Source: Bog-473 sp963828825
Lineage (GTDB): Bacteria > Actinomycetota > Acidimicrobiia > Acidimicrobiales > RAAP-2
NCBI GenBank assembly: GCA_963828825.1
Contig: CAWHGF010000001.1
Coordinates: 406,035 to 470,034 of the forward strand
DNA length: 64,000 nt
Direction of reading: 5' to 3'
In this document: in pieces, positions 35,069 through 44,406 of the stretch
How the letters are laid out: each line of letters starts with the position of its first letter
How positions within the stretch are numbered: the stretch's first letter is position 1
Notes under the pieces: generated by a model
Seen by the model: only the letters and a program-made list of their open reading frames with translations
What the model was told of the DNA's origin: nothing
The model's database searches: none
Program-made: the position numbers and the translations under genes

Positions 35069-36910
35069 TTGAGTTCACCCCCCATTCCCGTCAGCTCCAG
35101 CGAGAGCGCCTTCGACCCTTCGGTGCGCTGGTTCCAGCACGCCGTGTTCTACGAGGTGCTCATCCGGGGCTATTACGACGCCAACAACGACGGCACCGGC
35201 GATCTGCGTGGCCTGCGCGAGAAGCTCGACTACATGGAGTGGCTCGGGATCGATTGCATCTGGATGCTGCCCTTCTATCCCTCACCCTTTCGCGACGGCG
35301 GCTACGACATCAGTGACTTCTTCAACGTCCACCCCGACTACGGGAGCATCAGCGACCTGGTGGCGTTCTTGGAGGATGCCCACCGCCGCGGCATCCGGGT
35401 CATCGCCGACCTCGTGATGAACCACACCAGCGACGAGCACCCCTGGTTCGTCGAGTCACGCTCATCGAGAGACAACGCCAAGGCCGATTGGTACGTCTGG
35501 AACGAAGACGACCAGAAATGGCCGGATGCCCGAGTCGTGTTCACCGACGTCGAGCGATCCAACTGGACGTGGGACGACACGCGCCAGCAGTACTACTGGC
35601 ACCGCTTCTACCACCATCAACCGGATCTGAACTACGAGAACCCCGAAGTCGCCGACACCATGATCGACCTCGTACGCTTCTGGCTCGACCTCGGGTTCGA
35701 CGGGTTCCGGCTCGACGCCGTGCCCTACCTCTACCAGCGCGATGGCACGTCGGGCGAGCACCTGCCCGAAACCCACTCCTTCATCAAGCGCATCCGCAAG
35801 CAGATTGACGCCGACTACCCGGGACGGATCCTCCTCGCGGAGGCGAACGGCTGGCCGAGCGATGTGGCCGACTACTTCGGCGACGGCGACGAGTGCCACC
35901 TGTGTTTCCACTTCCCCCTCATGCCCCGCCTCTTCATGGCGGTCCGCCGGGAGCAGCGTTACCCGATCACCGAGATCCTGGCCCAGACCCCGATCATCGA
36001 TGACGCCTGCCAGTGGGCCATCTTCCTGCGCAACCACGACGAGCTGACCCTGGAGCAAGTCAGTGACGAGGAGCGCGACTACCTCATGGCCGAGTACGCC
36101 AAGGACCCGAGGATGAAGCGGCACATGGGGATCGGGCGGCGCCTGGCGCCTCTCATCGACAACGACCGGCGCACCGCTGAGTTGCTGTATGCCCTGATCC
36201 TGTCGTTGCCCGGCAGCCCGGTCATCTACTACGGCGATGAGTTGCTGATGGGCGACAACATCTACCTCGGCGACCGGGACTCCGTGCGTACGCCCATGCA
36301 GTGGTCGCCCGACCGCAACGGCGGCTTCTCGCAGGCGGACTTTGCCCAGCTGTACCTGCCGCCGCTCATGGATCCCGTCTACGGCTTCAGTGCGCTCAAC
36401 GCGGAAGCCCAGCTCCGCAACCAAGGATCGTTCCTCCACTGGCTGCGGCGCATGCTGACCGAGCGGCGAGCGCTCCCCGTGATGGGTGTGGGCGCCATGG
36501 AGGTCCTGCCCTGCGCCAACCCCTCCGTCCTCGCCTACATGCGCTCGGGCGAGGTGGCGGACATCTTGACCGCCTCGACCTCGACGGGTCCGTCGGTGAG
36601 CCCGTCAGTCGGAGGCGCCCTGGACTGGGGCCGTTCCACGGTGCTCGCCCGTACCGTCCCGGCCGGGAACGAGAGCGAGAGCGACGAGGTGGTGTACCGG
36701 GACCAGGCCGTGCTGTGCGTCCACAACCTGAGCCGGTTCGCGCAACCCGCCGAGCTCGCGCTGGCCAAGTGGGCCGGTTCGACCCCCTACGAGGTGCTGG
36801 GGCGCGTGCCCTTCCCCGTCATCACCGAGGAGCCCTACGCCGTCACCCTGCCCCCCTACGGGTTCCTGTGGTTCGACCTCGTCCTGGAGGAGAGGCAGGC
36901 GCCGGAGTGA
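35069..36910 (+). CDS. treS: Trehalose synthase (maltose alpha-D-glucosyltransferase)
   Basis: GH13 enzyme interconverting maltose and trehalose; ~613 residues from a TTG at 35069, 4 bases after the hydratase stop (an ATG at 34997 would overlap that gene). GH13 marks: RGYYDANNDGTGDLRGLREKLDYMEWLGIDCIWMLPFYPSP in family-typical segments, DLVMNHTSDEHPWF, the nucleophile Asp in GFDGFRLDAVPYL, the acid Glu in ILLAEANGWP, and FLRNHDELTLEQV. The C-terminal beta domain has AVLCVHNLSRFAQPAEL and GFLWFDL. It overlaps maltokinase by 4 bases; the pair feeds maltose 1-phosphate to GlgE in actinobacteria. Confidence 0.94.
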   Translation: MSSPPIPVSSSESAFDPSVRWFQHAVFYEVLIRGYYDANNDGTGDLRGLREKLDYMEWLGIDCIWMLPFYPSPFRDGGYDISDFFNVHPDYGSISDLVAFLEDAHRRGIRVIADLVMNHTSDEHPWFVESRSSRDNAKADWYVWNEDDQKWPDARVVFTDVERSNWTWDDTRQQYYWHRFYHHQPDLNYENPEVADTMIDLVRFWLDLGFDGFRLDAVPYLYQRDGTSGEHLPETHSFIKRIRKQIDADYPGRILLAEANGWPSDVADYFGDGDECHLCFHFPLMPRLFMAVRREQRYPITEILAQTPIIDDACQWAIFLRNHDELTLEQVSDEERDYLMAEYAKDPRMKRHMGIGRRLAPLIDNDRRTAELLYALILSLPGSPVIYYGDELLMGDNIYLGDRDSVRTPMQWSPDRNGGFSQADFAQLYLPPLMDPVYGFSALNAEAQLRNQGSFLHWLRRMLTERRALPVMGVGAMEVLPCANPSVLAYMRSGEVADILTASTSTGPSVSPSVGGALDWGRSTVLARTVPAGNESESDEVVYRDQAVLCVHNLSRFAQPAELALAKWAGSTPYEVLGRVPFPVITEEPYAVTLPPYGFLWFDLVLEERQAPE

Positions 36911-38145
36911 CGGCCGAGCGCGACCAGTCCCTGCGCACGCTGACAGAGGCGTGGCTGGGTTTGCGCCGGAGCACGCCGGCGGGCGAGATCGTCGTCGAGC
37001 GCGCCGAGGTGCTCCTGGCCGGCCGGCCGGGCCTCATCGACATCGTGGCCCGGGTGGGGGAGCGGCGTGCGCACTTCGTCGCGGGATTGCGGGGCGTGGC
37101 CGACGAGCCCCACTTCCTCCGCTCTGGGGAAGAGGCGGCACTCGGCCTGCTCGACGACGAGGACGGACTGGCCGTCTGCACCGATGCCCTGCGCGACGCG
37201 CAACTGGCCGGGCTGCTGCTCGCCACGGTACGCGGCGTCCAGGCCCGACCCGGGCCCGTGGCGGTCCTGCGGGACGACGACAACGCCACGGTGCTCGATT
37301 GCGGCGATCGGGGTGACCTCCTGGTGTTCCCGTGGCTCGACGAGGCGCCTCGGCCTGACGTCGATCTCATGGTTGCGCTGGACGAATTCGGTTTCAACCA
37401 CGTCGCCGCCCCGCTGGTGCGCTGGGTCTGGGACGGGAGTGACCTCGGGGTGGTCCAAGAGCCGCTGGCCGACCGTTCCGGGGGGTGGGCTCTCGCCCTT
37501 ACCTCCCTGCGCGACTTCTATGCCTCTGGTGGATCGCCCGAGGTCGCCGGCGGCGACTTCGGCGCCGAGGCCCGGGCGCTCGGCACCATGACCGCCCGCA
37601 TGCACCTGGCCCTCGACAGTGCCTTCCACCGGCAGCACGAGCCGATCGTTGACTGGGTCGACCGGGCCGAGGCGACGATCGCCGAGTCCGACCCGTCGCT
37701 GTTGGAGGCACCGGGCGTCACCGAGCTGGTCAAGTGGCTCCGCGAGTCCGAGGCACGGCTCCCGGTCATCCGGACCCACGGTGACTTCCATCTGGGGCGC
37801 ACGGCCCGCACGGACCAGGGGTGGGTGGTCAGCGACTGTGCGCCGGGAGGTGTCCTCGCCCCGGAGTCCACGGTGAGCCGCCGCACCCCGCTGGGGGACG
37901 TGGCGGACCTGTTGTGGTCCATGCATCGCGCCAGCACGGTGGCGGCGGCGGAGCGCGACCCCGCCGGCAGGCTCGGGCTCTCCACCCTCGGCCACGCCTG
38001 GGAAACGAGGAATCGCCGGGCCTTCGTAACGGGCTACCTGGGCACGCCCGGTATCAGCGGCCTGGTCGGACCCGACCGTGACCTGGTCCGTCGCCTCGTC
38101 TCGTTCCTCGAACTGGCCCGCTCGGTCCGGGCGACCTCGCCTTAG
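36907..38145 (+). CDS. Maltokinase-like protein (Pep2/Mak family)
   Basis: Phosphorylates maltose to maltose 1-phosphate by family; 412 residues from a GTG overlapping treS, an arrangement typical of TreS-Pep2. An N-terminal cap (about 1-130) precedes the APH-like kinase lobe. The catalytic loop is RTHGDFHLGRTARTDQGW (about 292). The next metal-binding motif, usually DFEGEP, reads SDCAPGG here, keeping the Asp but not the rest, followed by SRRTPLGDVADLLWSMH. The kinase role is likely; the altered motif leaves some doubt. The stop interlocks with the galT stop on the other strand. Confidence 0.8.
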   Translation: MTAERDQSLRTLTEAWLGLRRSTPAGEIVVERAEVLLAGRPGLIDIVARVGERRAHFVAGLRGVADEPHFLRSGEEAALGLLDDEDGLAVCTDALRDAQLAGLLLATVRGVQARPGPVAVLRDDDNATVLDCGDRGDLLVFPWLDEAPRPDVDLMVALDEFGFNHVAAPLVRWVWDGSDLGVVQEPLADRSGGWALALTSLRDFYASGGSPEVAGGDFGAEARALGTMTARMHLALDSAFHRQHEPIVDWVDRAEATIAESDPSLLEAPGVTELVKWLRESEARLPVIRTHGDFHLGRTARTDQGWVVSDCAPGGVLAPESTVSRRTPLGDVADLLWSMHRASTVAAAERDPAGRLGLSTLGHAWETRNRRAFVTGYLGTPGISGLVGPDRDLVRRLVSFLELARSVRATSP

Positions 38146-39125
38146 ATCGCCAGGGCGGAGACCCTGAGGGTCTCCGCGGCCTCCTCGGGCGAGATCACGT
38201 TGATCGCCACGCCGGTGCCGAGCTCGAAGCCCGCCGTCGTGGTCGCCTTGGGCCAAATGTGCGCGTGCCAGTGGTAGGGCTCGCCCACCCGGTAGGGGGC
38301 CGAGTGGAAGACGATGTTGTAGGCGACGTCCCCCACCGACTCGGCGAGGTGTTGCAGTGAGCGGCGGATGGCCTCGCCGACGGCGACCAGATCCTCGGTC
38401 GGGCTCCGGTGGAGATGCGGGTTGTGTTCCCGGGGCATGACGAGCATTTCGTAGGGGACGGCGCTCCAGAAGGGGCAGACCACCACGACGCGGTCGTTGG
38501 CGTAGATCACACGCTCGGTGGAGTCCTCTTCGGCGTCGATCGTCGTGCACAGGAGGCATGAGCCGACGAATCGGGCGAAGCGCGCCTGCTCCTCGGCGAG
38601 CTCGCGGGGGATGAATGACATGCCGAGCAGCTGGCCGTGTGGGTGCTCCAGCGATGCCCCCGCCTCGCGGCCGGAATTCACGATGGCCTGGGTGTAGCGG
38701 AGGTTCGGCTGGGAGGCGTGCTCCTCCAGGCGGTCGCGCAACGCCGCCATCACCAGCTCGACCTGTTCCTGGCTGAGTTGCCCGAGGGTGGCGTCGTGCT
38801 CGGGGGAGAAGATGAGGATCTCGTGGATGCCGCCGGCGGAGGCCTGCGTGAAGACCGGGCCCCGGTTGGCCACGACGAATGGCTCGTCACCCTCGAAGGC
38901 CGGGTAGAGGTTGGGCACGACCCGGACCAGCCAGCGCCCGGTCGGGCCGTAGGTCTCCAGGGCGGGGGGAGTGTCCTCCTCGTTCCCCGGGCAGAACGGG
39001 CAGGGGCGGTCGAGAGGCTCGGGCATCCAGGCGGTGCGGGTCACGAACGAGTAGGGCCGCTCGGATCGACCTGGGCTCACGACGACCCAACGACCGGACA
39101 ACGGATCGAGGCGTAACTGGTTCAT
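38142..39125 (-). CDS. galT: Galactose-1-phosphate uridylyltransferase
   Basis: Leloir-pathway HIT-superfamily enzyme exchanging UMP between UDP-glucose and galactose 1-phosphate; 327 residues. The N-terminus MNQLRLDPLSGRWVVVSPGR and the zinc-type CPFCPGNEEDTPP are typical. The active His lies in the HPH motif of ASLEHPHGQLLGMSFIP (about residue 162). Later parts: MLVMPREHNPHLH and YHWHAHIWPK. It converges on the maltokinase gene with overlapping stops and diverges from the membrane protein at 39272. Confidence 0.95.
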   Translation of the reverse strand: MNQLRLDPLSGRWVVVSPGRSERPYSFVTRTAWMPEPLDRPCPFCPGNEEDTPPALETYGPTGRWLVRVVPNLYPAFEGDEPFVVANRGPVFTQASAGGIHEILIFSPEHDATLGQLSQEQVELVMAALRDRLEEHASQPNLRYTQAIVNSGREAGASLEHPHGQLLGMSFIPRELAEEQARFARFVGSCLLCTTIDAEEDSTERVIYANDRVVVVCPFWSAVPYEMLVMPREHNPHLHRSPTEDLVAVGEAIRRSLQHLAESVGDVAYNIVFHSAPYRVGEPYHWHAHIWPKATTTAGFELGTGVAINVISPEEAAETLRVSALAI

Positions 39126-39271
39126 CGGTCCACTCTCTGGGGCGCTTCCCGGCCGCCCGACATCGCAAATAACCTCATCTTCTTCCCTCCACCTCTACGG
39201 TACAGGTTCCGCTACCCGCGAAAACGCCATCGTCGCGGAACCGTCACCGGGTTCCACGGACAGAGGAGAAC

Positions 39272-39778
39272 ATGTCGGCCATGCAGCACCAGCCGGACGG
39301 AGCGGCCTTCGACGTCGTGCTCCTGCTCCATGTGGGCTGCGTGGTGGTCGGGCTCGTGACGACGGCGACCGCCGCCGCCACGGCCTCCCGGCTGCGCCGC
39401 CTCCTCGGGTCGCCGTCGCCACTGCCCGAGCCTCTGCGGCGCTACTTCCGGCCCGGGGTCAACTGGGCCGGGCGCACCGTCTACGGCATCCCGGTTTTCG
39501 GGTTCTCCCTGCTGGCCCTCAGCGACGGGGCCTATGCGCTCGGGCAGGGTTGGGTGTTGGGGGGTCTCGCCATCTTCGCCGCGGTCGCACTCGTGGGTGA
39601 GGGGGTGATGTGGCCCGCCGAGCAGCGTCTGCAGGTGGCACTGGTGCCCAGTGACGGCGCCGCACCTGCCGCGTCGCAGGGATCGGTGGACCGCGACGCC
39701 ACCGCCATGTCCCGGGCTGCCGTCGCCGTGCTGGTCCTGCTGGTGGCGGGCACCGTGCTCATGGTGGCGCAACCCTGA
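39272..39778 (+). CDS. Four-helix membrane protein, unrecognised
   Basis: 168 residues with four hydrophobic helices (about 14-36, 75-90, 92-112 and 145-165). The first is followed by a basic loop, RLRRLLGSPSPLPEPLRRYFRPG. Layout resembles the DUF2269-type small integral membrane proteins, but the match is weak. Start is an ATG with GGAGAA 6 bases upstream (an internal Met at codon 4 is possible). A strong terminator follows. Confidence 0.65.
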   Translation: MSAMQHQPDGAAFDVVLLLHVGCVVVGLVTTATAAATASRLRRLLGSPSPLPEPLRRYFRPGVNWAGRTVYGIPVFGFSLLALSDGAYALGQGWVLGGLAIFAAVALVGEGVMWPAEQRLQVALVPSDGAAPAASQGSVDRDATAMSRAAVAVLVLLVAGTVLMVAQP

Positions 39779-39787
39779 CACAGAACG

Positions 39788-39819
39788 CAGAACGGGACCC
39801 CCAGGGGGGTCCCGTTCTG
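39788..39819. terminator. Strong bidirectional terminator
   Basis: AGAACGGGACCCCC and its exact complement form a 14-bp stem with a tiny loop, between the stops of two convergent genes. The right side ends in TTCTGT. Confidence 0.85.
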
Positions 39820-39860
39820 TCAGCACTTGTGACCGGCTCACGAGAGCCTGGCCCGATTGG

Positions 39861-42800
39861 TCAGCCGCAGCCCTTGCCCCCGCCGACCGGCGGAGGCTCG
39901 CTGACGCCTGTGCCGCCACCGCTCCCGCCGCCGCTCCCGCCGCCGCTCCCGCCGCCTCCACTGCCCCCGCAGTTGGCGATCTTGACGGTGCTCGAGGTGC
40001 TGGCCGACTGGTAGTACCCGTTGCCGGCGTAGGTGGCCGTGACCGTGACGTAACCGGCCACCTGGTTCACGGACGAGACGCTGCACGAGGCTGCGCCCGA
40101 CGAGCTCGTCGTGGCGGTGCAACTCTGTGTCGTCCTCCCCGTGCCCAGGGTCAGGATCACGCTCTGGCCGCTCAGCGGTGTGCCGTTGCTGGTGAGGGTG
40201 GCCGACAGGGTCACGGACGATCCGTTCGTGGCCGTGGTGGCGCCCGTGTAGGTCAGGGTCGTGGTAGCCGGGGTGACGACGAAGTTGTTGTGCCCGGTGC
40301 TGGCGAGCAGCTGGGGCGATGTCGTCGTGTTGCCGGCGAAGGACCCGGTCACCGGGTAGGTCCCCGACGACTCGTTGGGCGTGATGGAGCACGTGGCCTT
40401 GCCGTAGGCGCCCGTGGTGGCCGTGCAGGACTGGGTCCCGTTGAGCGTCAGCGTGACGGTCTGTCCGGTGATCCCCTGACCCGTAACCTGGTTGGTCAGC
40501 GTGCCCGTCACCGTGGTGGGCTGGCCCGTCGCACCGGTGACGGCGCTCACAGACAGCGACGTCGGCGTGGTCACGGTGATCGACTTCGACGAGGTCGATC
40601 CGGAGTAGTACCCGTTGCCGCCGTAGCTCACGGTCACGGGGAGCGGACTGGCGTTCTGGTTGAACGTGCAGATGCTGCAGCTCACATTTCCGGCGGAGTT
40701 GGTCGTCCCGCTGCACTTCTGGGCTGAGTTGCCCGAGCCGACGGTGAACGTCACGGTCTGGCCGGCCAGCGGCGCCCCATTGGTGGTCAGCGTGGCCGAC
40801 AGCACGGGGGAGTTCCCGCTCGTGATGGTGGTGCTGCCCGTGTAGGTCACAGTGGTCGGTGCCTTGTTCTCCGTGAAGCTGCTCGAACCGGTGCTGGGGA
40901 GCAGAGTCGGAGTCGTCGTCGTGTCACCAGCGAACGATCCGCTGAGCGTGTAGGTCCCGCTCGGCTCGTTCGGCGTGACGGTGCACGAGGCGATACCGCT
41001 CGCGTTCGTCGTCGCGGTGCAGTGCTGGGTGCCGTTGACCGTCAGGGTCACTGGCTCGCCCGGCACCGGGGCGTTGGTGTAGCTGTTGACCAGGGTGCCG
41101 GTGACCGTGGACGACCCGTTGTAGGTCCCGATACTCGGGGTCACCGTCAACGTGGTCCCCTCAGGGAGGTTGACCGTCGAGGTTGCAGTGGCCGTCTGGT
41201 AGTACGCATCACCCCCGAAGGTGTCGCTCACCGGGATGGGACCCTGCGGTTGGCCCGTCACGCTGATGACGCACGATGCCGTACCCGTCGTGGATGACAC
41301 GGCGGTGCAGGTCTGCGCCGTCGTCCCGCTGCCCAGCGTGAACGTCACGGTCTTGCCGCCGAGCCCGGTGCCGTTGTCGGTCGTCAGCACACCCGAGACG
41401 GTCAATGGCTGCCCATTCTGGGCGACGGTCCCCCCGGTGTAGGTGATCGCCGTCTCCTCCAAGGTGACGACGTAGTTGGCTGATCCGCTCGATGAGGTCA
41501 GCTGGAGGGGCTGGGTCGAGTCGCCGCCGAAGGAGCCGGTGAGCGTGTAGGTGGCGGCGGGCTCGCCCGGCGTGATTGCACACGAGGCGGTGCCGGTGGC
41601 GTCGGTCGTCGCGGTGCACGTCTCGGTCCCGTTGAGCTGGAAGGTCACCGGCTCGCCGGCGATGGGTGCGTTGGTGACCGAATCGGTCAGGACCCCTGAA
41701 ACGGTGGTGGAGTCGGAGTAGTCACTCGTTGCGGGGTTGATCGTCAGCGTCGTTGGTTCCGTCACCGTGGCCGGTGTCGTCGCCGTCGCCGCAGTGTCGT
41801 AGCTGTCACCGGTGAAACTCGACGTGACGGAGACAGCGGTCTGTGGCTGGTCCACCGTGGCGATGGTGCAGCTGACATTTCCGTTGCTGTCCGTCGTCCC
41901 GCTGCAGGATTGCGCCGTCGTGCCGGACCCGATCGTGAAGGTCACCACCTTGGTGGGCAGCGGGGTCCCGGTCGTCGGGGTGTCAGTGGTGAGCGTGCCC
42001 GACAGGGTGGTCGGTTGGCCGTTGACCGCCGAGGTCGCGCCGGTGTAGGTCAGACCACTGGTATCCGGGCTGACCGTGAAGGTGCTCGTGGAGCTGTTCG
42101 AGCCGATGGGTGTCGACGTCGTCGTGTCACCGGGGAACGACGCGGTCAGCGTATAGCTGCTCGATGGCTCGCCCGCCGTGATGTCACAGGTGGCCGTCCC
42201 GGTGGAATCGGTCTCCGCGGTGCATGTCTCGGAGCCGTTCAACGTGAAGGTCACCGGCTCGTTCGGGATCGGCGCGCCCGTGCTCGGGTTGGTCAACACC
42301 GCCGAGACTGGAGTGGGCGTCGCGAAGTTTCCGGTGACGGGCTGGACCGCCAGTGTGGACGGCACAGTGGCGGTCACCGGGGCCGGAGCAGCGACTTCGA
42401 TCTGGTCGTCGACCGAGAGGCCGAATAGAGAACCTGAGTGCGTGTCGATCTGCTGCAGCACGTCGCCCGAGGCGATATCGACCTGCCAGATATCCCCCGA
42501 GGTGGAGTCTCCGGTCCAGAACGAGGTGCCGCCAGGGTCGAGGCTCATGGCGAACAGCGAGCCCTGGCAGCCCGGCAGGGAGGCGCACGTGTACGTCTGG
42601 AGTACGTTGCCGTTCGGGTCGAGAAGGATGTCCGCATTCGAGTCCGCCACGAGGACGTCGCCGTCGGGGAGGATCTGGAGTTCGAAGGCCTGCACCGGTA
42701 GCCCCGTCGATGCGTCGAAGGACGAGAAGGGCTGGACGTTGAAATTGGGCAGCTGCTGGTTGGTGCACATGTTGTAGCGCAGGATGTCGGTCTCTTCGGT

Positions 42801-43412
42801 GGTGTAGTAGACGGTGCACTCGTCAGGGGCGAGCGCGATCCAGTCGTCTCCGGTGAGCTCGGTTGCCAGCGGTCCGATGTTCTGGATGAACTGCCCCGTC
42901 TTTGAGAACTCTGCGATGTAGGGCGTGGTCTGCTGACCGACGTAGAGGTTGCCCTGATTGTCGAAGGCCAGCGAGAGCGGGTTCTGCAAGCCGCTGGCGA
43001 AGACGCCATCGAGCGTGCCGTCGGGCGCGTATTCGCTGACGTCGCCGGAGTAGTCGTCGGTCACGTAGAAGTTGCCGGACGAGTCGAAGGCGCTCCCGGC
43101 GGTGTAGGGCTCTTGGAGCCCATCGTTGAGCCTCGTGACGAGTGGGTTGCCTGAACCCGCGCTGTAGACGTTGACGGCGGAGTTGCCTACCGAGGCGAAG
43201 ACCTGCCCTGACGCGAATATTGGTGTATCGGCGCCGGCGGGCTTGGATGAGCCGAACACGATCCCCACACAGCCGAGGATCAGGGCGGCCGCCAATGCGA
43301 GCGCCATCCGGCGCAAGACGGCGCCGTGGACGTCAAGCCGGGTGTCGCCCTGGTGCGCCGTGTCGCCCGGGGTGTGGCCACCCGCTGCTGCACGAGCAAT
43401 CGACAGTCTCAT
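39861..43412 (-). CDS. Secreted propeller plus Ig-like repeat protein
   Basis: 1183 residues. A membrane/signal segment at about 36-56 (MALALAAALILGCVGIVF) is followed by Ala-Asp (GADTP), a likely cleavage site; the ~35 residues before it may be leader or a false start (Met36 is an alternative). Residues ~65-345 look like an NHL/SMP-30-type beta propeller (FDSSGNFYVTDD, FDNQGNLYVGQ, ILPDGDVLVADSN). Residues ~352-1146 are eight Ig-like domains of two alternating types. The tail is Gly/Ser-rich (GGGSGGGSGGG) and ends CG, with no LPxTG or membrane anchor. Probably an extracellular or surface adhesin-like protein; the ligand is unknown. Confidence 0.85.
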   Translation of the reverse strand: MRLSIARAAAGGHTPGDTAHQGDTRLDVHGAVLRRMALALAAALILGCVGIVFGSSKPAGADTPIFASGQVFASVGNSAVNVYSAGSGNPLVTRLNDGLQEPYTAGSAFDSSGNFYVTDDYSGDVSEYAPDGTLDGVFASGLQNPLSLAFDNQGNLYVGQQTTPYIAEFSKTGQFIQNIGPLATELTGDDWIALAPDECTVYYTTEETDILRYNMCTNQQLPNFNVQPFSSFDASTGLPVQAFELQILPDGDVLVADSNADILLDPNGNVLQTYTCASLPGCQGSLFAMSLDPGGTSFWTGDSTSGDIWQVDIASGDVLQQIDTHSGSLFGLSVDDQIEVAAPAPVTATVPSTLAVQPVTGNFATPTPVSAVLTNPSTGAPIPNEPVTFTLNGSETCTAETDSTGTATCDITAGEPSSSYTLTASFPGDTTTSTPIGSNSSTSTFTVSPDTSGLTYTGATSAVNGQPTTLSGTLTTDTPTTGTPLPTKVVTFTIGSGTTAQSCSGTTDSNGNVSCTIATVDQPQTAVSVTSSFTGDSYDTAATATTPATVTEPTTLTINPATSDYSDSTTVSGVLTDSVTNAPIAGEPVTFQLNGTETCTATTDATGTASCAITPGEPAATYTLTGSFGGDSTQPLQLTSSSGSANYVVTLEETAITYTGGTVAQNGQPLTVSGVLTTDNGTGLGGKTVTFTLGSGTTAQTCTAVSSTTGTASCVISVTGQPQGPIPVSDTFGGDAYYQTATATSTVNLPEGTTLTVTPSIGTYNGSSTVTGTLVNSYTNAPVPGEPVTLTVNGTQHCTATTNASGIASCTVTPNEPSGTYTLSGSFAGDTTTTPTLLPSTGSSSFTENKAPTTVTYTGSTTITSGNSPVLSATLTTNGAPLAGQTVTFTVGSGNSAQKCSGTTNSAGNVSCSICTFNQNASPLPVTVSYGGNGYYSGSTSSKSITVTTPTSLSVSAVTGATGQPTTVTGTLTNQVTGQGITGQTVTLTLNGTQSCTATTGAYGKATCSITPNESSGTYPVTGSFAGNTTTSPQLLASTGHNNFVVTPATTTLTYTGATTATNGSSVTLSATLTSNGTPLSGQSVILTLGTGRTTQSCTATTSSSGAASCSVSSVNQVAGYVTVTATYAGNGYYQSASTSSTVKIANCGGSGGGGSGGGSGGGSGGGTGVSEPPPVGGGKGCG
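39970..42360 (-). repeat. Eight Ig-like domains, alternating types A and B
   Basis: Type A units (~100 residues) carry GEPVTFTLNG-x-x-x-CTA and then CxITxGEPxxxYTLTxSFxGDT. Type B units carry YTGxTxxxNGQPxxLSGTL, TVTFTxGSGTTAQxC and SxSFxGDxYY. The order is A-B four times (starts at about residues 352, 453, 554, 655, 753, 853, 951 and 1052). Each unit keeps two Cys about 10-12 residues apart, likely a disulfide. Confidence 0.85.
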
Positions 43413-43764
43413 CTACGCCCCCTCTGGGTGCACCGTTAGCCAGGTGCACCACGATCGATCACGCACACGCTCTCGGGTTCGATGCTGCAGGCTCGGCGCA
43501 GGCGTGTTGAGAACCGACCGTCCCTGTGCATCGTTGCCGCGTGCGTGGTGCTTGAGGCGAATATGAGGCGTCGCTGGAAACAGCGAAAGGGGCAAAAGGA
43601 CTAGTTGACTCAGCGTGCCGCGACAATTGGCCCATCGTTGTCGTGGTCGTGGTGCGATGTTGTCGTGGGCGCTGTTGAGCTGGCCGGGCCAGCCCGACAT
43701 GGACGCTGCGGTGAGCCTGTCGACGTCGTTGCGCGTACACGCGCCTGACGTCGATGCTCCGTGG
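43413..43764. other. Intergenic, no gene seen
   Basis: 352 bases between two minus-strand genes. It should hold the promoter of the Ig-repeat protein. A GTCGTG-rich low-complexity patch lies at about 43635-43670. I see no supported coding frame or RNA. Confidence 0.5.
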
Positions 43765-44406
43765 CTACAGGCCGGTCGCCGCCTTCACAGTGGCCCCGGC
43801 ACTGTCGATATCCCCCGAGCGGACCAGCTCTGGGAGAGGGCCGTCGAGCAGACGGACCCAGTCCACCGAGTCGCTGCGCACCCCTGCTCGCTTCAGGCGC
43901 TCGCGCGCGTCTCCGAGCAACAGGGCCAGGGTTCCGAGTCCGTCTCCGCATTGCGCCGCCAGGCGGGTCCTGAGCCAGGATGCGAGCGCCGGGCTGAGGC
44001 CGCCCGTCGACACCGAGACCGTCACCGAACCGTCTCGGTGCACCGCGGGAAGAATGAAGGACGAGTGCGCGAGGTCGTCTGCGCTGTTGGCCCAGATACC
44101 AGCGGCCTCAGCGTCGGCGTAGACCGCCCCGTCGACCTCGGGTATCCCCGTCGCCGTGACGACCAGGCGAAACGTCGACGAATCGCCCTCGCCATAGGGG
44201 CGACGTTCCACGGCATGGAGCGACGGGAGGAGCGCCTCCATCTCTTCGCTGAGCGAGGATGCGATCACGGTCACGGTGGCGCCGCAATCGAGGAGTCCGC
44301 GTGCCTTGCGGGCGGCCACCTTCCCGCCCCCCACCACGAGGCAGGAGCGGCCAGCGACGTCGAGCGAGACCGGGTAGAAGGGTGCGAGAGCGGAGGGCTC
44401 AGTCAT
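43765..44406 (-). CDS. Precorrin-2 dehydrogenase / ferrochelatase (siroheme synthase N-domain)
   Basis: 213 residues; oxidises precorrin-2 to sirohydrochlorin and probably inserts iron, giving siroheme for the sulfite reductase in the same cluster. The NAD site is LVVGGGKVAARKARGLL (about 24). Further family marks are VVTATGIPEVDGAVYADAEAAG, WANSADDLAHSSFILPAV and VSVSTGGLSPALASWLRTRL. It lacks the uroporphyrinogen methyltransferase half of CysG, so it is the Met8/SirC type. It overlaps the cysN end by 8 bases, so it is the last gene of cysD-cysN-met8. Confidence 0.9.
   Translation of the reverse strand: MTEPSALAPFYPVSLDVAGRSCLVVGGGKVAARKARGLLDCGATVTVIASSLSEEMEALLPSLHAVERRPYGEGDSSTFRLVVTATGIPEVDGAVYADAEAAGIWANSADDLAHSSFILPAVHRDGSVTVSVSTGGLSPALASWLRTRLAAQCGDGLGTLALLLGDARERLKRAGVRSDSVDWVRLLDGPLPELVRSGDIDSAGATVKAATGL

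Noticed and set aside
30799..35085. Very long open frame on the minus strand
   Set aside because: It runs through murA, MeaB and the hydratase on the other strand. Only its first part (about 31280-31960) is real, as glpX. High GC keeps antisense frames open.
39970..42360. DNA tandem repeat or CRISPR in the Ig region
   Set aside because: The repetition is at protein level (~100-residue domains) with diverged DNA.
43630..43700. Possible small RNA in the GTCGTG-rich patch
   Set aside because: Low complexity only; no stable hairpin or promoter could be argued.
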